A stretch of DNA of 64,000 nt from Tisiphia sp964030975 (GCF_964030975.1 NZ_CAXIQH010000001.1:682001-746000); one strand, 5' to 3'; numbered from the stretch's first letter, positions 1 to 8,523 are shown. Notes: a model not told the origin generated them from the letters alone. Translations and numbers: made by a program.

Positions 1-27
1 AACTGCCCTGGGCGGTAATAATGAATA

Positions 28-56
28 TTGACATATAATGCAAATATGGCTATAAT
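28..56 (+). promoter_or_regulatory. Consensus sigma-70 promoter for the lipoprotein-dut pair
   Basis: TTGACA at 28-33 and TATAAT at 51-56 are separated by exactly 17 bases, a perfect consensus housekeeping promoter. It lies 70 bases before the likely lipoprotein start at 126. The first ten bases of the window (AACTGCCCTG) match the end of the 235-bp MITE described at 2403-2637, so a copy probably ends here. Promoter activity itself is inferred. Confidence 0.7.
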
Positions 57-125
57 TTATCCTTTGACTTTCCTAATGTGATAAACATTAATAGTGCTAA
101 TACTCTAACAGATAGAAAACAAAGA

Positions 126-554
126 ATGTTTAGTAAATACATAGTTAATAGTTGTCTTTTTATTATAATGATAATTTTATCTAGCTGCTCTGTATACAAA
201 GCTGCTTCTAATGAGGGGGTTTCAATATCAGATATAAGGCAATGCCAAATGAAAGGTTGTTTTCTGTCTCATGGTATGGAAATAGTTGATCGTCATCAAG
301 AGGAAAATGGAAAATATATGGAAACATACAGGGCTATAGCAAGAAAATCTGGTGCGAATTATTTAAGAGCTGCTGGACATGGAGTGCTTGACGTTATGAC
401 TCTTGGATTGTGGGAAGTGGCAGGTACTCCAGTTGAAGGGGCTATATCTAATAATCGAGGTTATATTACAGCCAGGGTTACTTATCCATATAAAGAGGCA
501 GACAAACTTGAAAAAATCGAAATTTATGATGCCAATGGTAATATGGTTAAGTAA
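126..554 (+). CDS. Small outer-membrane lipoprotein, unknown function
   Basis: I choose ATG at 126 (142 aa). It puts a hydrophobic segment right after the N-terminus, ending in the lipobox LSSC near residue 21, so the mature protein should be lipidated by signal peptidase II. An upstream in-frame ATG at 78 would add 16 polar residues before the signal peptide and is less likely. The mature part is about 120 aa, with a Gly/Ala-rich stretch (GANYLRAAGHGVLDVMTLG) and a C-terminal beta-like section. I do not recognise a functional domain; it looks like a conserved hypothetical lipoprotein of Rickettsiales. dut follows 65 bp downstream on the same strand and may be co-transcribed from the promoter at 28-56. 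Confidence 0.75.
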   Translation: MFSKYIVNSCLFIIMIILSSCSVYKAASNEGVSISDIRQCQMKGCFLSHGMEIVDRHQEENGKYMETYRAIARKSGANYLRAAGHGVLDVMTLGLWEVAGTPVEGAISNNRGYITARVTYPYKEADKLEKIEIYDANGNMVK

Positions 555-619
555 AAGTCTAACTATGTTCGCAGAATCTAATCAACCTGATCAATATCAT
601 TTTAAAAAATATCATCTTT

Positions 620-1060
620 ATGGACATTAAAATTAAAAGATTAGAGCATTCTGTAGCTCTTTTGCCTGGTTATGCGACCGAGCAGAGTAGTGGTATGGAT
701 CTGATGGCAGCGAATATTGAGCCAATAACTATAAAATCACAAGAAATAAAGTTAGTACCCACGGGAATTTGTATAGCCTTGCCTAGTCATTTAGAAGCTC
801 AAATCAGACCAAGATCAGGTTTAGCACTAAAACACGGCATTACTGTACTAAATTCACCTGGTACAATTGATGCCGACTATCGTGGTGAGATAAGGGTAAT
901 TTTAATTAATCATGCTAAAGAAGATTTTGTAATTGAGCGTGGCATGAAAATTGCCCAGATGGTGATTTCTAGATATGAGCAGATATTATGGGACGAGGTG
1001 GATTTATTAGATGAAACACCTAGAGGGGCTGGTGGATTTGGCTCGACTGGAAAATTTTAA
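620..1060 (+). CDS. dut: Deoxyuridine 5'-triphosphate nucleotidohydrolase (dUTPase)
   Basis: Hydrolyses dUTP to dUMP and pyrophosphate, keeping uracil out of DNA and feeding dTMP synthesis. The 146 aa carry all five motifs of the trimeric dUTPase family: SSGMDLMA near residue 23, PRSGLA near 64, GTIDADYRGEI near 80 with the catalytic Asp, RGMKIAQMV near 107, and the Gly-rich C-terminal arm RGAGGFGSTGK that closes over the active site. Length is normal for the family. The ATG at 620 directly precedes the conserved first strand. It lies downstream of the lipoprotein gene on the same strand. Confidence 0.97.
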   Translation: MDIKIKRLEHSVALLPGYATEQSSGMDLMAANIEPITIKSQEIKLVPTGICIALPSHLEAQIRPRSGLALKHGITVLNSPGTIDADYRGEIRVILINHAKEDFVIERGMKIAQMVISRYEQILWDEVDLLDETPRGAGGFGSTGKF

Positions 1061-1691
1061 ATAATTGTTCCGCTAAAAGTCTAAAAACACAACATCTATT
1101 ACGTTAAAACAAAAGATGTGTACTCTCGAGTAGGTGGGAATACGCAATCATAGTACCATACATTTTTTATTCTATCGTAAAAATAGCAAAAAATTATAAG
1201 GATATTATGCTACACAAGCGTCATTGTGAGGGGGTGTAAGCGACGAAGTAAGTTGTCATTCCCGCAGGGGGGGCGGTCCCGGGGATCTAGATACCGCGCT
1301 GAAGCATGGATGACAAGCTTGGTACTGTGATTAGGTTATAAAAACTTTGTGAATCCATAAGGTTTTTGACAAAATAGGGTGAAAATCTTATGGATTTTGA
1401 TGTGATTTTTAACCGCAAACATGTATTACCTCTCATACCTACAGCCTTTTTGACGGAGCGACTAGATACCTGCTTTCGCAGGGATGACAAGTTAAACCTC
1501 GCGGGCGTATGACACAAAACAGGATTGCTTCATCGCTTAAAGTAGCTCTTCGCAATGACAGTTAGAGAACAGCTTTTTTCCTTAAATTGGTACATTATGT
1601 CGAATTACACTTTCACTACAAAATAAAAAATGTTAAGATACTATGTACACAATAGACTTACCTAAGTAAGTCTATCAGAGTCTTGGGCTCG
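1061..1691. other. Gene-free stretch of decayed palindromic repeats
   Basis: No credible gene. Around 1065-1110 is a segment (AAAAGTCTAAAAACACAACA) repeated near 39445-39480. Bases 1210-1310 and 1440-1560 hold pieces of both main palindromic cores: TTGTCATTCCCGC and TAGATACCTGCTTTCGCAGG, and GATTGCTTCATCGC with CGCAATGACA. Bases 1585-1637 match the reverse complement of 8290-8344 over about 50 bp. A short hairpin (TAGACTTAC ctaa GTAAGTCTA) at about 1662-1683 lies just past the rpsD stop codon. A minus-strand reading frame here is a repeat by-product. Confidence 0.7.
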
Positions 1692-2309
1692 CTATCTTGA
1701 ATAAAGCTCAATTACTAAATGTACTTCTGGTTCGAAAGGGTATGGAACATCAGAAATTACAGGGATTCTAACAAATTTACCAGACAATGAATGAGCATCA
1801 AAAGTGAGATAACCTGGCACGGTATTTTCTTGTTTACTAGCTGTTTCAAGTATTACAGGAATTTGTTTTGCTGATTCCTTTAGCTCAATGACATCCCCTT
1901 CTTTTAGCCTCATGCTTGGGATATCAACCTTTTTACCATTCACCTTAATGTGACCATGTGTAACAAATTGTCTTGCAGCAAAAATCGTTGGGGCAATATT
2001 CATTCTGTATATAACAGCATCAAGCCTTCTTTCTAATAGACCTATAAAATTTTCACCAGTATTACCTTTCATTTTTTGTGCAAGAGTAAAGGTGTTTCTA
2101 AATTGTTTTTCGTTAATCCGACCATAATGACACTTAAGCTTTTGTTTAGCTTTCAAGTGTACACCATAATCAGAAGTTTTAATCATACTATTCTGACCAT
2201 GTTGACCAGGGCGGTAGTTTCTTGTATTGAAGGCATCTTTGCTATCGCCCCACAAGCTCACACCAAGCCTTCTGCTTGCTTTGTATTTAGAACTAATAAT
2301 TTTTGTCAC
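1692..2309 (-). CDS. rpsD: 30S ribosomal protein S4
   Basis: Primary 16S rRNA-binding protein that nucleates assembly of the 30S body and takes part in decoding accuracy. The 205 aa match the normal S4 length. The N-terminal part contains YRPGQHG, followed by the S4 RNA-binding domain (LERRLDAVIYRMNIAPTIFAARQFVTHGHIKVNGKKV, around residues 90-130). The C-terminus is the usual EPEVHLVIELYSR. It is transcribed alone on the minus strand, away from dut, as is common for rpsD in Rickettsiales. Confidence 0.98.
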   Translation of the reverse strand: MTKIISSKYKASRRLGVSLWGDSKDAFNTRNYRPGQHGQNSMIKTSDYGVHLKAKQKLKCHYGRINEKQFRNTFTLAQKMKGNTGENFIGLLERRLDAVIYRMNIAPTIFAARQFVTHGHIKVNGKKVDIPSMRLKEGDVIELKESAKQIPVILETASKQENTVPGYLTFDAHSLSGKFVRIPVISDVPYPFEPEVHLVIELYSR

Positions 2310-2402
2310 GCTCTATAATCTCATAATTTTGACATTAACATATACATTAAAATATACATATTTAAACGACTAAAGTCAACCCTCATTTCTTGAAATATCA
2401 AA

Positions 2403-2637
2403 CAGGGCAATTTAAAAGTCGCAACTAATAGTAAAAAAGCCAGTTTTATTTAGGTGAGTAGTCGTCATTGCGAGGAGCCGCAAAGAGGCTACGCGGCAAT
2501 CCAAAAATTGCAGCGGTAAAAATAAAACAGCAAACTGTTTATTTGGATCGCCACGCCACTTCGTGGCTCGCGATGACAACCACTTGTTTCTGTAATTTAG
2601 TATTTCTGTCATTAGTTGCGACTTTTAAACTGCCCTG
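2403..2637. repeat. 235-bp palindromic MITE, copy 1, with 9-bp target duplication
   Basis: The element starts CAGGGCAATTTAAAAGTCGC and ends with the inverted equivalent (GCGACTTTTAAACTGCCCTG). It is flanked by the direct repeat AATATCAAA at 2394-2402 and 2638-2646. A second copy of exactly 235 bp lies inverted at 35957-36191 with its own 9-bp duplication. The interior is a long imperfect palindrome built on the CGTCATTGCGAGGAG core. It carries no gene (a 66-codon minus-strand frame is internal to the palindrome), so it must be mobilised in trans. It lies between rpsD and the 3' end of ccmA. Confidence 0.9.
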
Positions 2638-2648
2638 AATATCAAAAG

Positions 2649-3260
2649 TTATTTGCTCAAGAATGGATAATCCTCAAGATTGATTATTTGTGCTGACTTA
2701 ATATCTATATTAGAGTGAGAGGTAAGCAAAATAATCCCACCGTTATTTGCTTTTGAAATAATCAAGCTATATAGTAATTCTTTATTTTCTTGATCTAGAT
2801 TTGCTTCTACTTCATCCAATAACCATAAATTTGATTGGCAAGCAATGAGTTTTGCTAAGGCAACTTTTTTTTGGTTACCAGCAGAAAGCCTGTAACATTT
2901 CTCATGCAAAATATTATATAATTTGAAATAGTATATCGAAGACTCTAATGTTTCAAGGGAATCATAAATTGTAGACCAGAATTTTAAATGTTCTAATACA
3001 GTTATTTGAGATTTTAATCCAAGATTATGACCAATATAAGTACAATAAGGTTTTTTTAAATATTTACAGTTTAATGATCTATATACAACACTACCACTTG
3101 TTGGATACTGTAAATTACTGACCATTCTGAGTAATGAAGTCTTTCCGCAACCATTGGCTCCTTGTAGATAAACTATAGATGATGGCAAACAAGTCACACT
3201 GATATTAGTGAAGATACTTCTTTGGTCTATAATAAGAGTGACTTGCTCAAATGATAGCAT
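2649..3260 (-). CDS. ccmA: Heme exporter ATP-binding protein CcmA
   Basis: ATPase of the CcmABCD system I cytochrome c maturation machinery, which releases heme-loaded CcmE at the cytoplasmic membrane. The 203 aa show Walker A GANGCGKTS near residue 34, the ABC signature LSAGNQKKVALAK near 122, Walker B LWLLDEVEANLD near 143 and the switch His in LTSHS. Short length and lack of membrane segments are typical of CcmA. Its ATG directly abuts the stop codon of the upstream membrane protein gene (TAA-ATG), so the two may be translationally coupled. ccmB is not in this window. Confidence 0.93.
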   Translation of the reverse strand: MLSFEQVTLIIDQRSIFTNISVTCLPSSIVYLQGANGCGKTSLLRMVSNLQYPTSGSVVYRSLNCKYLKKPYCTYIGHNLGLKSQITVLEHLKFWSTIYDSLETLESSIYYFKLYNILHEKCYRLSAGNQKKVALAKLIACQSNLWLLDEVEANLDQENKELLYSLIISKANNGGIILLTSHSNIDIKSAQIINLEDYPFLSK

Positions 3261-4031
3261 TTACACTTGCTGAACATTCATATGGAGGTCTGTAGCCATA
3301 AGTTCTACTGAATCTACATCATCAAGTTTTAATGTAATGGTGTTTGTTACAGGGGCAATAAGATTTGAGAAATCTAACCATGTTTCTGAATTTGGGTTTG
3401 GTTTTACTTGTGATCCATTACAATATTTCTTGTAGATATAGATATAGATATAGATAGCAGTAGCTAGTAGCCCGCTCCCTGCAGTTATAGCTGATAGATA
3501 TGACCACCACTGTTGATTAGGGGGGTACTCTTGGGCAGAATGTATTGCTGTTTCAGTAGAAGTTTCTTCAAGTACATTAGTAGAAGTTTCCTCAGCTGTA
3601 GTGGTAGAAGTTGTCTCAGAAGGGGGAGCTTCAGTAGAAATTTCTTCAAGTACATTAGTAGAAGTTTCCTCAGTTGTAGTGATAGAACTTGTCTCAGGTG
3701 TGTTTAAAGGGGAAGAGCTTTCATTATAGCTCTGCAATTCAGGCAACTTGTCAAATTCTTCTAAAGAATGTTCGTTCGAAGATAAATCTTCATACTTCTT
3801 CACAGCATTGTCTAATATTTTTGCATTATGCTCCAATTCTTCTAAAGAATTGTTGGAACCTAATTTATTATACGGTGTACTTAAAGGTATATCCCCATTT
3901 GTACTATAATAATGATCGCTAGTGATCATATTGAAGTGGTTGTCTGCATTATTGGTCTGTATAGGGAATGCACCAGCTAAACGTGAGGCTGAAGCAAGTA
4001 TAGCAAGAGATTTGAAAGAGAGAATTTTCAT
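3261..4031 (-). CDS. Putative secreted or surface membrane protein with Thr/Ser-rich repeats
   Basis: Not recognised as a known family. The 256 aa begin with a signal peptide (MKILSFKSLAILASASRLAGAFP). An Asn/Ser-rich, partly helical region to about residue 110 follows. Next come two imperfect tandem copies of about 24 aa rich in Thr, Ser and Glu, each containing EETSTNVLEE (about 113-160). One membrane segment lies near residues 176-200 (SAITAGSGLLATAIYIYIYIY), and a C-terminal domain of about 55 aa follows. The layout resembles a mucin-like stalked surface protein, which is inference. The IYIYIYIY run is encoded by a hexanucleotide tandem repeat. The gene ends exactly where ccmA begins. Confidence 0.7.
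   Translation of the reverse strand: MKILSFKSLAILASASRLAGAFPIQTNNADNHFNMITSDHYYSTNGDIPLSTPYNKLGSNNSLEELEHNAKILDNAVKKYEDLSSNEHSLEEFDKLPELQSYNESSSPLNTPETSSITTTEETSTNVLEEISTEAPPSETTSTTTAEETSTNVLEETSTETAIHSAQEYPPNQQWWSYLSAITAGSGLLATAIYIYIYIYKKYCNGSQVKPNPNSETWLDFSNLIAPVTNTITLKLDDVDSVELMATDLHMNVQQV
3434..3457. repeat. Hexanucleotide tandem repeat within a membrane segment
   Basis: AGATAT is repeated about four times. On the coding (minus) strand it encodes alternating Ile-Tyr inside the transmembrane segment of the 3261-4031 protein. Gain or loss of a unit would keep the frame and lengthen or shorten the helix by two residues. Confidence 0.8.
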
Positions 4032-4269
4032 AAAAATTGTTTCCTATTTTAAATATATTGCATTAATGTTTAATCTAATACTGTAGTTAAAATAAACCAT
4101 TTACTATAATAAATAAATTTTTTTGTAGAAGTCAAGGCTTAATTGCAGTTATTTCATATAAAAAGTGAAAAAAGATGCTAAAAAGTTTTTATATAATTTA
4201 CTTAGAAAAGCTTAGTACTAGACATTGGCTCATAAGGGCTACGGGCTAAAATATATAAAATATTAAATA

Positions 4270-4405
4270 TAGTTATGCTCATAGGATTAGGTGATAAAGA
4301 ACATAACGATTGTAAGTTGTCATTCCCGCGAAGGCGGGAATCTAGATACCTGCTTTCGCAGGTATGACACAAAGTTTGTATCACCTAATTCAATAGGTTT
4401 CACTA
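4270..4405. repeat. 136-bp TA-flanked palindromic element (shell A), copy 1
   Basis: The ends are TAGTTATGCTCATAGG and CCTATGAG-type versus GGTTTCACTA, flanked by TA at 4268-4269 and 4406-4407. Further copies of 135-136 bp lie at 8364-8499, 41879-42014, 43843-43978, 47610-47744 and 51743-51878. The centre is the inner palindrome GTCATTCCCGCGAAGGCGGG...CCTGCTTTCGCAGGTATGAC. The rest of the stretch 4032-4556 holds no gene that I can support. Confidence 0.88.
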
Positions 4406-4556
4406 TATACAATTTGTATTTTTATGTAATTCGTCTAAACCCCTTATATTACAAGGGGTTAGTAGGTAAATTTTGCTACCTTCGTGCAATATTCAGGCTA
4501 TTTTTTTACTTGAATACAATAAATTAGGGTCTGTGATCGACTTGTTAAGGCATTGC

Positions 4557-4799
4557 CTAAAAGTTAAAAGGGCTGATAGTTTTGATAGTGATAGCATGTA
4601 ATTTATTATTATCCAATATTTCTGCTAAAGCTTTTTTTACCATCTTGTGCTGATTAATGAGACTGATTCCAAGAAAAGCATCATCTTGTATCTCTAAGGA
4701 ATAATGATCCTGATCCCCAACTAGATCAATGATTTTTATTTTGGCATTTGGAAAACTATAACGTATAATCTTTTCAAGTTCTGTAATAGATATTGCCAT
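4557..4799 (-). CDS. bolA: BolA-family protein
   Basis: BolA-like proteins partner with monothiol glutaredoxins in iron-sulfur cluster trafficking and iron sensing, and some influence cell morphology. The 80 aa fit a single BolA domain. It begins with helix ITELEKIIRYSFPNAKIKIIDLVGDQDHYSLEI, and the signature segment near residues 46-60 (SLINQHKMVKKAL) contains the conserved His ligand region. The protein ends with the typical HAITIKTISP strand. I cannot assign it to a BolA subtype. It stands alone on the minus strand between repeat-filled spacers. Confidence 0.9.
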   Translation of the reverse strand: MAISITELEKIIRYSFPNAKIKIIDLVGDQDHYSLEIQDDAFLGISLINQHKMVKKALAEILDNNKLHAITIKTISPFNF

Positions 4800-4883
4800 T
4801 TTCCTTAAACTTTTTGTACAAAATACATCAAAAATTTATAGCCTGCAATCTTTAAATTATTTGCAAAATTGTCATATAAATAT

Positions 4884-5030
4884 TAGACTTCCTGCAGAAG
4901 TCGCTTGTGCTGAGAGATTTGAAGGAGACGCTTCCCCCCCGAACCGCAGCGTATTCTAAGGTACGCGAGGATTCGAGTACCTCACCATTGTTCAAATCAC
5001 CAGCAGAAGTAGAGTTTTGCAGGAAGTCTA
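4884..5030. repeat. 147-bp palindromic element with TAGACTTCCTGCA ends, copy 1
   Basis: It begins TAGACTTCCTGCAGAAG and ends TTTTGCAGGAAGTCTA. The centre has a shorter palindrome around ACCGCAGCGTATTCTAAGGT. A second copy of 146 bp lies at 28130-28275, with the same ends and a related centre (GCACCGCAGCGTACTTAAAT). The flanks of both are compatible with a TA target. No reading frame is apparent. Confidence 0.85.
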
Positions 5031-5056
5031 TTGGCGTTTTAGGAGATTCATTTAAT

Positions 5057-5226
5057 CTAGGAGACTGTCGTAGATGACTAAAGTAATTCTATATTTGGCT
5101 CTTTTTGGTTGCGAATAAACATGATTTTCTTGAAATAGGTACACTATTCCTGCGAAAATCCTATTTATTCTCGCCGAAAAATAGCTCAAAATATAATTAC
5201 TTTAGTCATCTACGACAGTCTCCTAG
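5057..5226. repeat. 170-bp palindrome with CTAGGAGACTGTCG ends
   Basis: The two arms, starting CTAGGAGACTGTCGTAGATG and ending with its reverse complement, pair over more than 30 bp. The centre (TTGAAATAGG...TATTCCTGCGAAAATC...CTCAAAATATAA) is shared with the palindrome at 51375-51536, whose arms differ completely. Fragments of the arm also occur near 12337 and 26890. The remainder of 4800-5403 shows no gene. Confidence 0.85.
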
Positions 5227-5403
5227 CTCTCAATTTGTTTAGAATATATACAAACAAATATTTTACTCTACTTGAGTTTTAATAGTTTTATCAAGAATGT
5301 TAAGACAAACATTGATAAAAAGCAAACTAGCAATATAATAACATATCGTGGAATTGTGCTAAAAATGTCATCATTTTAGATTCAAAAAAACAAAAGGATA
5401 ATT

Positions 5404-5733
5404 ATGATAGAAAATATTGAACTATTAAAAGAGTTCGTCGTTAAATGTTTAGAAGAAAAAAAAGCGGAAGATATAGTTGTAATAGATATAAAGCAAAAAA
5501 CCACATTAGCTGAATATATTATTCTTGCAAGCGGACGTTCAACTAAAAATGTCGGGGCAATTGCTGAATATTTATCTTTAGAGCTAAAACATCAGGCTAA
5601 TATCAGTACTAATATTGAAGGGCTTGAAAAATCTGAATGGGTGTTAATAGATGTTGGAGATATATTAGTTAATATTTTCTACCCAGAAACTAGAGAGCAT
5701 TTTAAATTGGAAGAGATGTGGAAAAAAAAATAA
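5404..5733 (+). CDS. rsfS: Ribosomal silencing factor RsfS (Iojap family)
   Basis: Binds ribosomal protein L14 on the 50S subunit and blocks subunit joining, lowering translation under nutrient limitation. The 109 aa span one RsfS/Iojap domain. Visible conserved pieces are EEKKAEDIVVIDI, LAEYIILASGRSTKNVGAIAEYL and WVLIDVGDILVNIFYPETREHFKLEEMW. The EWVLIDxGDIxVHxF block and the C-terminal YxLExLW-like end are the family hallmarks. It is preceded by an AAAGGATAATT ribosome binding region. The antiporter gene follows 83 bp later on the same strand. Confidence 0.95.
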   Translation: MIENIELLKEFVVKCLEEKKAEDIVVIDIKQKTTLAEYIILASGRSTKNVGAIAEYLSLELKHQANISTNIEGLEKSEWVLIDVGDILVNIFYPETREHFKLEEMWKKK

Positions 5734-5816
5734 ATTAAAAATCTTAGGTTTTTTACTGAAAACTACTTAGTGTAGTTAAAAAATAATGTATAAATACTTC
5801 TGAAGAAAAGGTGTAA

Positions 5817-7556
5817 ATGGGAGAGCATATTCTTGTCAATATTATAATTTTATTAGGAACTGCTGTATTTGTTGTAGCAATACTGAAACGTCTTAACCTA
5901 AGTCCTGTTTTGGGATATTTAATTGCCGGAGCAGTAATTGGTGACCATGGATTTAGGATTGTAACCTATGATCAAACAAAATTACTAGGAGAATTAGGAG
6001 TAGTTTTCTTGCTTTTTGCTATAGGTTTAGAATTATCTTTTGAAAGATTAAAGGTAATGAGGCGATATGTATTTGGTCTTGGCTCGCTACAAGTATTAAC
6101 AACCACTATAATAATTGCTGCCGCTGTTGCTTTAATTAGTGGTAATAGTGGTGCTGCAATTATTATTGGGGGGGGGCTTGCTTTATCCTCAACGGCACTT
6201 GTCATGCAAGTTATTGAGGAGAGTCGTAGCCAGGCGACTCAATTGGGTCGTATATCCCTAGCTATCTTGTTATTACAAGACTTAGCAGTTGTACCTCTAC
6301 TAGTTATTGTACCGCTATTTGCTAGTGATAGTAAAGCTTCTTTAGCATCAGCTCTGGGAATAGCTCTGCTTAAGGCTATCATTGCTCTATTTGCCATATT
6401 TATTGCAGGTAGAGTATTGCTAAGACCTTTATTTGGGTTCATTTCATCAGAAAATGGTGATATAAACGAGCTGCCAATTTCCATGACTTTATTGGTAGTT
6501 CTATCTGCTGCTTGGGCAACAGAATATTTTGGTCTATCACTTCCTCTGGGAGCCTTTGTGGCGGGGGTTTTAGTCGCAGAAACAGAGTTTCGATTACAAG
6601 CGGAAGAAAGTATATATCCTTTCAAAAGTTTATTGTTAGGACTATTTTTTATGAGCGTTGGTATGAATATTGATGCACAAGAAATATATGCTCAGATATC
6701 AACTATCCTAACTTGCTCTGTTGCCTTGATCATGGTAAAAACATTAATTATTACCGCCTTTTGTATCTTATTTGGCTTTAATCGGGGAGTGGCTTTGCAT
6801 GCTGGTTTATTGTTATCACAGGGTGGAGAATTTGCTTTTATCTTATTCGGTCTTGGTAAAGAAAGTGGTGTTATTGAAGAGAGTACTGCCAATGTGCTTT
6901 TATTAGTGGTGACATGTACCATGGCACTAACTCCATTACTGGCAATTTTAGGAAGGAAACTTGCTGAGAAACTTGATAAACAGCTTGGGAAAACTCCAAT
7001 ACAAATTATAGAACTTGGGGCAAGAGATTTAACAAACCATATAATAATTGCCGGTTTTGGTAGTGTTGGTAAGATGGTAGCATTAGTATTAGAAGCTGAA
7101 GGGATCAATTATATAGCACTAGATGTTAATGACGAAATTGTCAAAGAAGAAACAGCTAATGGATTTCCAGTTTTTAGGGGAGATGTATCGCAAATTGATA
7201 CGCTAAAAGCCGTTGGAGCAGAAAGGATTTTAACCCTAGTACTTACAATGAATAATAAGGTTACCATCAAAAAGTCTCTTAGAACGATCTCAAGTAATTT
7301 TCCAGATCTTGAAGTTATTGTAAGATTAAAAAATCTACAAAATGCTAGAGAATTTTATGATGCTGGGGCAACCACAATCATCCCAGAAAATTACGAGACT
7401 GGTTTGCAACTTGGTGGAACAATTCTGAAATTTATTGGTCTTAGTGAATATGAAATAAATCGGATCAAAGGGCAATTTAGATCAGGTAATTATGTAATAG
7501 CTAAACGAGATGACGCATTGCATGAATTGGAAGAAAATGACTCAGAGAAATACTAG
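5817..7556 (+). CDS. kefB: KefB/KefC-type monovalent cation:proton antiporter (CPA2)
   Basis: Inner-membrane cation/proton exchanger of the CPA2 family, probably K+ efflux coupled to H+ entry. The first 380 or so of 579 aa are about 12 hydrophobic helices, including LGYLIAGAVIGDHG, GVVFLLFAIGLELSFERL and the helix SLPLGAFVAGVLVAE. A cytoplasmic TrkA-N/RCK domain follows from about residue 405, with the nucleotide-binding Gly-rich loop IIAGFGSVGKMVA and an acidic strand end near ALDVND. The usual KefB/C regulatory tail is short. Whether glutathione adducts gate it, as in E. coli, cannot be judged here, and the symbol reflects family only. The stop overlaps the ribosome binding site of the next gene. 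Confidence 0.88.
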   Translation: MGEHILVNIIILLGTAVFVVAILKRLNLSPVLGYLIAGAVIGDHGFRIVTYDQTKLLGELGVVFLLFAIGLELSFERLKVMRRYVFGLGSLQVLTTTIIIAAAVALISGNSGAAIIIGGGLALSSTALVMQVIEESRSQATQLGRISLAILLLQDLAVVPLLVIVPLFASDSKASLASALGIALLKAIIALFAIFIAGRVLLRPLFGFISSENGDINELPISMTLLVVLSAAWATEYFGLSLPLGAFVAGVLVAETEFRLQAEESIYPFKSLLLGLFFMSVGMNIDAQEIYAQISTILTCSVALIMVKTLIITAFCILFGFNRGVALHAGLLLSQGGEFAFILFGLGKESGVIEESTANVLLLVVTCTMALTPLLAILGRKLAEKLDKQLGKTPIQIIELGARDLTNHIIIAGFGSVGKMVALVLEAEGINYIALDVNDEIVKEETANGFPVFRGDVSQIDTLKAVGAERILTLVLTMNNKVTIKKSLRTISSNFPDLEVIVRLKNLQNAREFYDAGATTIIPENYETGLQLGGTILKFIGLSEYEINRIKGQFRSGNYVIAKRDDALHELEENDSEKY

Positions 7557-7564
7557 GAGGAAAT

Positions 7565-8203
7565 TTGAATAGAACCGAGTCACAATGCTTGTCATCCCCG
7601 TGTAGGTGGGAATCTATAATATTTCAATACTTTCTAGGTGATGTTTTAGATACCCGCCTACGCGGGGATGACAAACCCATAGATTTTATTCAAAATTCCT
7701 TACCTAGGCTACCCATGGTAATCAAATTACCTCTATATATCGGAAGTATACTTATCTTGACCGTTATACCTTTGCTAACAAAAGCGGATAACCAGAAATT
7801 GCCTATACCCAGATTTGCCTCGATAAAGGCTAATGAGGTAAATGCTAGAGTTGGTCCTACGATCAGAGCCCCTATAGAATGGGTATTTATTAAAAAGGGA
7901 GAACCAATAGAAATTATTGCAGAATATGAACAATGGAGGCAAATCCGTGACATAAAAGGAGAGGGGGGTTGGGTACATTCGAGCGTATTATCCGGTAAAA
8001 GGTCGGTGATTGTGGTAAGTCCAGAGTTGGTAATTCTTACTAGAGTAGCTGATGATCCAAGTAAAGTTGTTGCAAAAGTAAGTAATCATGTCCGTTGCTT
8101 ACTTAATAAATGCAAAAAAGATCATTGCCAAGTACGTTGTAAAAATTGTACTGGATGGCTGCCTAAGAAGCTATTGTGGGGAGTCTATAAGGATGAATGT
8201 TAA
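7565..8203 (+). CDS. Exported SH3-domain protein with palindromic element in its N-terminus
   Basis: The functional part is a bacterial SH3 (SH3_3) domain around residues 90-150 (NARVGPTIRAPIEWVFIKKG ... WRQIRDIKGEGGWVHSSVL), usually involved in cell-wall binding or signalling. A Cys-rich tail follows (CLLNKCKKDHCQVRCKNC). Two starts are possible. TTG at 7565 sits 4 bases after AGGAGG but yields 50 extra residues encoded by a palindromic element (CRWESIIF, DTRLRGDD). ATG at 7715 begins a clean signal peptide (MVIKLPLYIGSILILTVIPL) cleaved before DNQKLP. I infer that export needs the 7715 start. If translation begins at TTG, the signal peptide becomes internal. Confidence 0.8.
   Translation: MNRTESQCLSSPCRWESIIFQYFLGDVLDTRLRGDDKPIDFIQNSLPRLPMVIKLPLYIGSILILTVIPLLTKADNQKLPIPRFASIKANEVNARVGPTIRAPIEWVFIKKGEPIEIIAEYEQWRQIRDIKGEGGWVHSSVLSGKRSVIVVSPELVILTRVADDPSKVVAKVSNHVRCLLNKCKKDHCQVRCKNCTGWLPKKLLWGVYKDEC
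7586..7676. repeat. Palindromic element inserted at the 5' end of the SH3 gene
   Basis: GCTTGTCATCCCCGTGTAGG and its inverted partner CCTACGCGGGGATGACAA are the arms of the GTCATTCCCGC-type core. The element lies between the ribosome binding site at 7555-7560 and the signal-peptide ATG at 7715 and is open in the gene's frame, the behaviour known for Rickettsia palindromic elements. Confidence 0.8.
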
Positions 8204-8363
8204 AGACAATAATAGACTTACCTAGGCTTTGTCAAAAAGCCTAGAGATATTATAGATTTCCGCTTTCGCGGGAATAACATCATAAGTACCCTGCATTTTT
8301 TATTTTGTAGTGAAAGTGTAATTCGACATAATGTATCAATTTAAGAAAAAAAACCGATCTCTA

Positions 8364-8499
8364 TAGTTATGCTCATAGGATTAGGTGATAAAGAACATAA
8401 CGATTGTAAGTTGTCATTCCCGCGAAGGCGGGAATCTAGATACCTGCTTTCGCAGGTATGACACAAAGTTTGTATCACCTAATTCAATAGGTTTCACTA
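8364..8499. repeat. 136-bp TA-flanked palindromic element (shell A), copy 2
   Basis: Nearly identical to 4270-4405, with TA at 8362-8363 and 8500-8501. The gene-free stretch 8204-8523 also holds a hairpin (TAGGCTTT gtc AAAAAGCCTA, about 8221-8242) after the SH3 gene and a 50-bp segment at 8290-8344 inverted relative to 1585-1637. Its last bases (CTTTAGACTTTTGACGGGGG) recur inverted near 39440. Confidence 0.88.
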
Positions 8500-8523
8500 T
8501 ATCTTTAGACTTTTGACGGGGGG

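Noticed and set aside
1287..1517. Minus-strand 76-codon frame
   Set aside because: It runs through decayed palindromic repeats, with residues typical of translated repeats and no homology.
2412..2612. 66-codon frames inside both MITE copies
   Set aside because: They are translations of the palindrome in a non-coding element; the second copy carries the same frame inverted.
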